A stretch of DNA of 64,000 nucleotides. It comes from Bacillus sp. FJAT-49736 (lineage in GTDB: Bacteria; Bacillota; Bacilli; Bacillales; Bacillaceae_C). The position numbers and the translations under genes were made by a program. Below, piece after piece: positions 63,891 to 64,000 of this stretch. Location: assembly GCF_018343615.1 (NCBI RefSeq), contig NZ_JAGYPI010000001.1:930001-994000 (forward strand). The letters run 5' to 3'. The notes under the pieces are model-generated. The model was given only the letters and a program-made list of their open reading frames with translations, was not told where the DNA came from and made no database searches. Each line of letters opens with the position of its first letter. The first letter of the stretch is position 1.

Positions 63891-64000
63891 ATGGAACAAT
63901 TTAATTATCAAAGAGCTGAGACATCCATCGAAAATCTGGAAGAATTCAAGCAGCATTATGTGGCTTATAAAAAACATGTATTTGCAATGGCGTTATCTAT
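63891..64000 (+). CDS. Start of an unidentified gene (partial)
   Basis: ATG 63891 after GGGAGG opens a frame that leaves the window: MEQFNYQRAETSIENLEEFK, then QHYVAYKKHVFAMALSI. An amphipathic N-terminus ending in Y--YK-HVFAMA might begin an ECF sigma factor, but 36 residues do not decide. Confidence 0.5.
   Translation, partial: MEQFNYQRAETSIENLEEFKQHYVAYKKHVFAMALS

Overview
The window is AT-rich DNA from an aerobic, endospore-forming member of the Bacillaceae. Supporting signs are a Spo0E-type phosphatase, a GerPF-like germination protein, the ynzD-ccdA-yneI-ccdC-yneK block, a yceCDEFGH-type tellurium/general-stress operon with a sigma-W-like promoter, strong AGGAGG ribosome binding sites and frequent GTG/TTG starts. 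I cannot name the species. Unusual for this family are a selenocysteine tRNA and SelB, a class I lysyl-tRNA synthetase under a T-box, and a complete kynurenine operon.

Layout. 1-4.8 kb: ABC exporter, Spo0E-like phosphatase, cytochrome c maturation block. 4.86 kb: tRNA-Sec (selC) with its own promoter. 5.0-9.2 kb: a decayed accessory stretch directly behind selC, with remnants of a RelE-like toxin, secreted or phage-type proteins and an Ig-like surface protein, an IS-end-like palindrome, an HTH regulator and small genes. 9.2-16.9 kb: sbcD-sbcC, small membrane proteins, type II pantothenate kinase and selB. 17-20.6 kb: methyltransferase and kynU-kynB-kynA (tryptophan to anthranilate). 20.8-27.7 kb: DUF485/acetate-type symporter pair and a five-gene branched-chain amino acid ABC transporter with a possible CodY site. 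28-37.5 kb: the Ter/TelA stress cluster, three TerD paralogues, a TerC-type protein, three enzymes of a predicted nucleoside-like pathway, YceG and TelA.

37.5-53 kb: mixed loci. These include an aromatic acid exporter-like protein, PssA, a 2-hydroxyacid dehydrogenase, a 1.2-kb array of 51-bp repeats that is open on both strands, YitT, a frameshifted ABC ATPase, a UvrA-like remnant, a chloramphenicol acetyltransferase with a translational attenuator but a frameshifted body, SstT, a structured leader before a CD3324-type gene, a dispersed Bacillaceae repeat and a FusB-like EF-G-binding protein. 53-64 kb: a DeoR regulator / MurA-like enzyme (catalytic Cys replaced by Asp) / NUDIX operon, a histidyl-tRNA synthetase behind a His-rich leader peptide and terminator, a T-box-controlled class I LysRS, then GNAT, TPR, pentapeptide-repeat, SDR and DUF1801 genes and the start of an unidentified gene.

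The strongest leads are the 51-bp hairpin array, the His leader/terminator, the Asp-type MurA operon, the Ter-linked biosynthetic cluster, the broken but still attenuated cat gene, and the selC/selB pair separated by a graveyard of mobile or accessory DNA. All family assignments come from reading the sequence; no database search was run.
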